A stretch of 13,931 nucleotides of DNA, from NCBI GenBank assembly GCA_013041975.1, contig JABDQZ010000166.1, positions 1-13,931 of the forward strand, in the 5' to 3' direction. Shown here one piece after another: positions 13,572 through 13,931 of this stretch. The translations under genes were made by a program, and so were the position numbers. Below the pieces are notes generated by a model that searched no databases, had not been told where the DNA came from, and was given only the letters and a program-made list of their open reading frames with translations. Source of the DNA: Gammaproteobacteria bacterium (lineage in GTDB: Bacteria; Pseudomonadota; Gammaproteobacteria; Chromatiales; Chromatiaceae). Every line of letters begins with the position of its first letter. Within the stretch, counting starts at the first letter, position 1.

Positions 13572-13931
13572 TCAAACACTTTTCATCCGATAAAATTCCG
13601 TCACAAATTCTGACAACCGGTGATTTTCAATAGCCTGTCGCAGGCCCCGCATAAGCGTCTGATAATAGTAGAGATTATGTATTGTCATGAGCCGCGCCCC
13701 CAGAATTTCATTACAGCGATGCAAATGGCGCAGGTAGGAACGACTGTAATTCTGACAAGTATAGCAATCACAATGGGGATCTAGCGGGCTGGTATCATTA
13801 GCATGAACCGCATTTTTTATTCTCACAATGCCTTCGTGAGTAAACAGATGTCCATTTCGGGCATTTCTGGTGGGCATCACACAGTCAAACATGTCGATAC
13901 CCCGCTGCACCGCCTCGACGATATCTTGCGG
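13572..13931 (-). CDS. tgt: tRNA-guanine transglycosylase, C-terminal fragment
   Basis: Tgt exchanges guanine 34 for preQ1 in tRNAs with a GUN anticodon, leading to queuosine. Only the last 120 codons are in the window; the gene continues past the right edge, and the reading frame is open to the last base. The fragment starts in the conserved PQDIVEAVQRGIDMFDCV, which includes the nucleophilic Asp of MFDCV and the PTRNARNGHLF loop. The zinc ligands follow as CDCYTC and the His of the RHLHRCNEIL helix. It ends 157 bp before yajC. A GTG at 13910 is internal and not the real start. Confidence 0.96.
   Translation of the reverse strand, partial: PQDIVEAVQRGIDMFDCVMPTRNARNGHLFTHEGIVRIKNAVHANDTSPLDPHCDCYTCQNYSRSYLRHLHRCNEILGARLMTIHNLYYYQTLMRGLRQAIENHRLSEFVTEFYRMKSV

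Noticed and set aside
13908..13910. GTG as start of a separate small gene
   Set aside because: The frame stays open to the window edge and encodes conserved Tgt sequence before this codon.

Overview
The window looks like chromosomal DNA of a gammaproteobacterium of moderate GC content. The evidence is a complete iscRSUA-hscBA-fdx-iscX operon, a Pseudomonas-like gene order (tgt-yajC-secD-secF // suhB / trmJ-cysE-isc) and protein motifs close to the gammaproteobacterial forms. Species cannot be named from sequence alone. No tRNA, rRNA, CRISPR array, insertion sequence or phage gene was seen.

Left end (1-1125). The start of an exported multiheme c-type cytochrome runs off the left edge on the minus strand. 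It is divergent from a plus-strand gene that I recognise as rquA, the SAM-dependent enzyme that converts ubiquinone to rhodoquinone. Rhodoquinone is a low-potential quinone of anaerobic fumarate respiration, so this pair is the most unusual biology in the window.

Centre (1136-6855). The housekeeping Fe-S assembly operon lies on the minus strand in the order iscR-iscS-iscU-iscA-hscB-hscA-fdx-iscX. It is driven from a promoter whose -35 element lies inside a near-consensus type 1 IscR site. Every catalytic or cluster-binding residue I looked for is present. The operon is tight except for a 160-bp gap between iscA and hscB. That gap carries a long-range inverted repeat and an open frame whose stop codon touches the hscB start codon.

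Upstream (6916-8606). cysE (serine acetyltransferase, supplying cysteine for IscS) and trmJ (tRNA Nm32 methyltransferase) are also on the minus strand. A hairpin-terminator repeat between cysE and iscR should separate the cysteine gene from the isc transcript.

Right half (8692-13931). suhB and a small lipoprotein gene run on the plus strand and converge on secF-secD-yajC-tgt on the minus strand. The convergence point holds two tandem 72-bp copies of the same hairpin-terminator repeat seen after cysE. The three copies show compensatory base changes in a stem. Other small repeats are an ACCACAGAG-type stretch between trmJ and suhB and a 9-bp palindrome between yajC and secD. The right edge cuts tgt, leaving its C-terminal third.
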